Source: a candidate division GN15 bacterium (GTDB lineage Bacteria > Zixibacteria > MSB-5A5 > GN15 > FEB-12). Taken from it: a DNA stretch of 6,265 nt. Positions within the stretch are counted from its first letter, which is position 1, and every line of letters starts with the position of its first letter. This document shows, piece by piece, positions 5,365 to 6,265 of the stretch. The stretch lies in the NCBI GenBank assembly GCA_014729205.1, contig WJKG01000246.1, forward strand, positions 1 to 6,265. The letters run 5' to 3'. The notes beneath the pieces are model-generated. The model had not been told where the DNA came from and did not search any database. It saw only the letters and a list, made by a program, of their open reading frames with translations. A program made the position numbers and the translations under genes.

Positions 5365-5832
5365 ATGAAGCGATTCGTACTCATACTAGCCCTGATCCTG
5401 ATCGCCACTCCAATCTGGTCGCAGACCGTCGACCGGGCTGAACTGGAAAAGATCACGAGGGAAAACGCGCTTGGCGTTGAACCGGCGGTGAGTCCCTACT
5501 CTCTGATTGATCTCTCGCGCCTGAAGTTTTCCCACAGCTATTCGATGTCATTTGTGTCCGGCAGTGGCCACTCCGGTTCGATGGGCATAGCACGTACATC
5601 CATGTTCTACGAGTTCTCCCCGTCGCTGTCGCTAACGCTGAATCTCGGACTGGCTCACGATCCTTCGTCGGTGTTCGGCAACGCAGGCTCTTCGGCAACG
5701 TTTTTGCCCGGTTTTACACTTGACTATCACCCGTCCGACAATTTTCGTATGAGTGTATCGTACCAACGCATGGTTGGAATGGATCCGTTTTGGTGGGGTA
5801 ACAGCATGTTTGACCGCCCCATAGGCCCGTAA
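5365..5832 (+). CDS. secreted or outer-membrane beta-strand-rich protein of unknown function
   Basis: This 155-aa protein starts with a clear Sec signal peptide: MKR, a hydrophobic core FVLILALILIATPIW, and probable cleavage near Ser19 or Gln20. There is no lipobox cysteine. The mature part has a short charged helix (DRAELEKITRENAL), then several alternating polar/aromatic stretches that look like amphipathic beta-strands: about 54-66, 72-83, 86-98, 112-123 and 126-137. Pairs of these read as hairpins, with Asp-His-Pro and His-Pro-Ser-Asp turns, suggesting a small barrel or a surface/periplasmic sheet. The C-terminus (PFWWGNSMFDRPIGP) is aromatic but does not end in the terminal Phe typical of BAM substrates. 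GAGGA at 5356-5360 gives a good SD for ATG 5365. I do not recognise a named family; membrane insertion is inferred. Confidence 0.7.
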   Translation: MKRFVLILALILIATPIWSQTVDRAELEKITRENALGVEPAVSPYSLIDLSRLKFSHSYSMSFVSGSGHSGSMGIARTSMFYEFSPSLSLTLNLGLAHDPSSVFGNAGSSATFLPGFTLDYHPSDNFRMSVSYQRMVGMDPFWWGNSMFDRPIGP

Positions 5833-5836
5833 ACAC

Positions 5837-5843
5837 AAAGGAG
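5837..5843 (+). promoter_or_regulatory. orphan Shine-Dalgarno-like AAAGGAG
   Basis: AAAGGAG lies 5 nt after the stop of the beta-rich protein gene, where a ribosome binding site for the next gene would be expected. No ATG, GTG or TTG follows at a usable distance; a GTG overlaps the motif itself at 5843-5845. The next gene begins 51 nt further on with no SD. The stretch between (5844-5894) contains a C7 run and a T6 run, and no clear hairpin. Confidence 0.25.
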
Positions 5844-5894
5844 TGCCCGGCAACGTCAGACTATCCCCCCCGCCTTCTTTTTTGAAATCTTTGC

Positions 5895-6265
5895 ATGAAA
5901 GCCAAACGAAAAGTACATCGAGCCGGACGGCGAAGCGCCCGTCCATCATGGCGAGGCCGCATTCCCGCCACACGTATTGTTGAATACGCCGCCGTCGCCC
6001 TTTTGCTGGTCATTGTGGCCTACGCCGGATGGTTCGTGGTGCGGGTCAGCGCCGGCGTCAGCGCCGAAGTGCCCGCCGCAGAAAGACTTATACGCTTGCA
6101 GGTGATCGATGCTGGCGGCAATGCGCAAGCAGCCGACAAACTGACCCGACTCGTGACCGATCTGTCCGACGACAACGCGCAGGTGACGCTTCTGGAACGT
6201 GACACCATGGATCGCCACACCATCGGGGACAGCTTTGTCATCTCCCGTGAGCGCGACCTGGACCC
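5895..6265 (+). CDS. membrane-anchored LytR_C-domain protein (partial, C-terminus off right edge)
   Basis: At least 123 codons are open to the window end. The N-terminus is very basic (MKAKRKVHRAGRRSARP), followed by one membrane helix at about 31-50 (YAAVALLLVIVAYAGWFVV). The positive-inside rule puts the rest outside the cytoplasm. After a short linker, residues 65-118 (LIRLQVIDAGGNAQAADKL, then VTLLERDTMDR and FVISR) fit the LytR_C domain pattern: a beta-strand ending in a small Gly/Asn-rich turn, a helix, then a second strand. That domain is found at the end of LytR-CpsA-Psr proteins or alone behind a membrane helix; its role is not well defined but is linked to the cell wall. An in-frame TGA at 5883 prevents a longer start. 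The ATG has no SD. The neighbouring envelope genes agree with an envelope role. The family call is moderately sure. Confidence 0.65.
   Translation, partial: MKAKRKVHRAGRRSARPSWRGRIPATRIVEYAAVALLLVIVAYAGWFVVRVSAGVSAEVPAAERLIRLQVIDAGGNAQAADKLTRLVTDLSDDNAQVTLLERDTMDRHTIGDSFVISRERDLD

Noticed and set aside
5860..5895. A leaderless promoter for the LytR_C gene, like that of lolC
   Set aside because: TGAAAT (5883-5888) is placed correctly to start at the ATG, but no -35 resemblance exists 17 nt upstream.

Overview
The window comes from a Gram-negative bacterium with an outer membrane. It carries LolC/LolE-type and LolD lipoprotein-export proteins, a secreted protein built of beta-strands, and bacterial-type PanC and PanD. 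Codons are moderately GC-rich, and no insertion sequence, phage gene, tRNA, rRNA or CRISPR array is visible. The mix (single Lol permease plus LolD, a stand-alone GlmU-like uridylyltransferase, a LytR_C-domain membrane protein) suggests a lineage outside the Proteobacteria, perhaps an FCB-type or candidate phylum such as Zixibacteria. That placement is a guess from gene style, not something the sequence proves.

Layout. The left quarter (1-1641) is a minus-strand operon: a LolC/E-like permease, a 28-codon small ORF, then lolD, which runs off the left edge. A 73-bp divergent intergenic region (1642-1714) separates it from a plus-strand gene train filling the rest: an RNase Z-like metallo-beta-lactamase-fold hydrolase, panC, a possible small ORF, a NUDIX hydrolase, panD, a GlmU N-terminal-domain-only nucleotidyltransferase, a secreted beta-rich protein, and a membrane-anchored LytR_C-domain protein cut by the right edge.

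How the genes fit together. PanD makes beta-alanine and PanC joins it to pantoate, so the plus-strand train holds two steps of pantothenate/CoA synthesis. The uridylyltransferase feeds UDP-GlcNAc to peptidoglycan and LPS, and the last two genes are envelope proteins. The minus-strand pair powers lipoprotein release from the inner membrane. The MBL and NUDIX proteins are probably small-molecule or housekeeping hydrolases with unknown substrates.

This is mostly an ordinary chromosomal housekeeping region. The points most worth a second look are about expression: an apparently leaderless lolC transcript from a near-consensus promoter that faces an overlapping divergent promoter; an undetected small ORF whose stop overlaps the lolD start as TAATG; a short upstream ORF with a strong Shine-Dalgarno overlapping panD; and several real genes whose starts lack their own ribosome binding site. 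I found no convincing new defence, mobile or RNA-based system.
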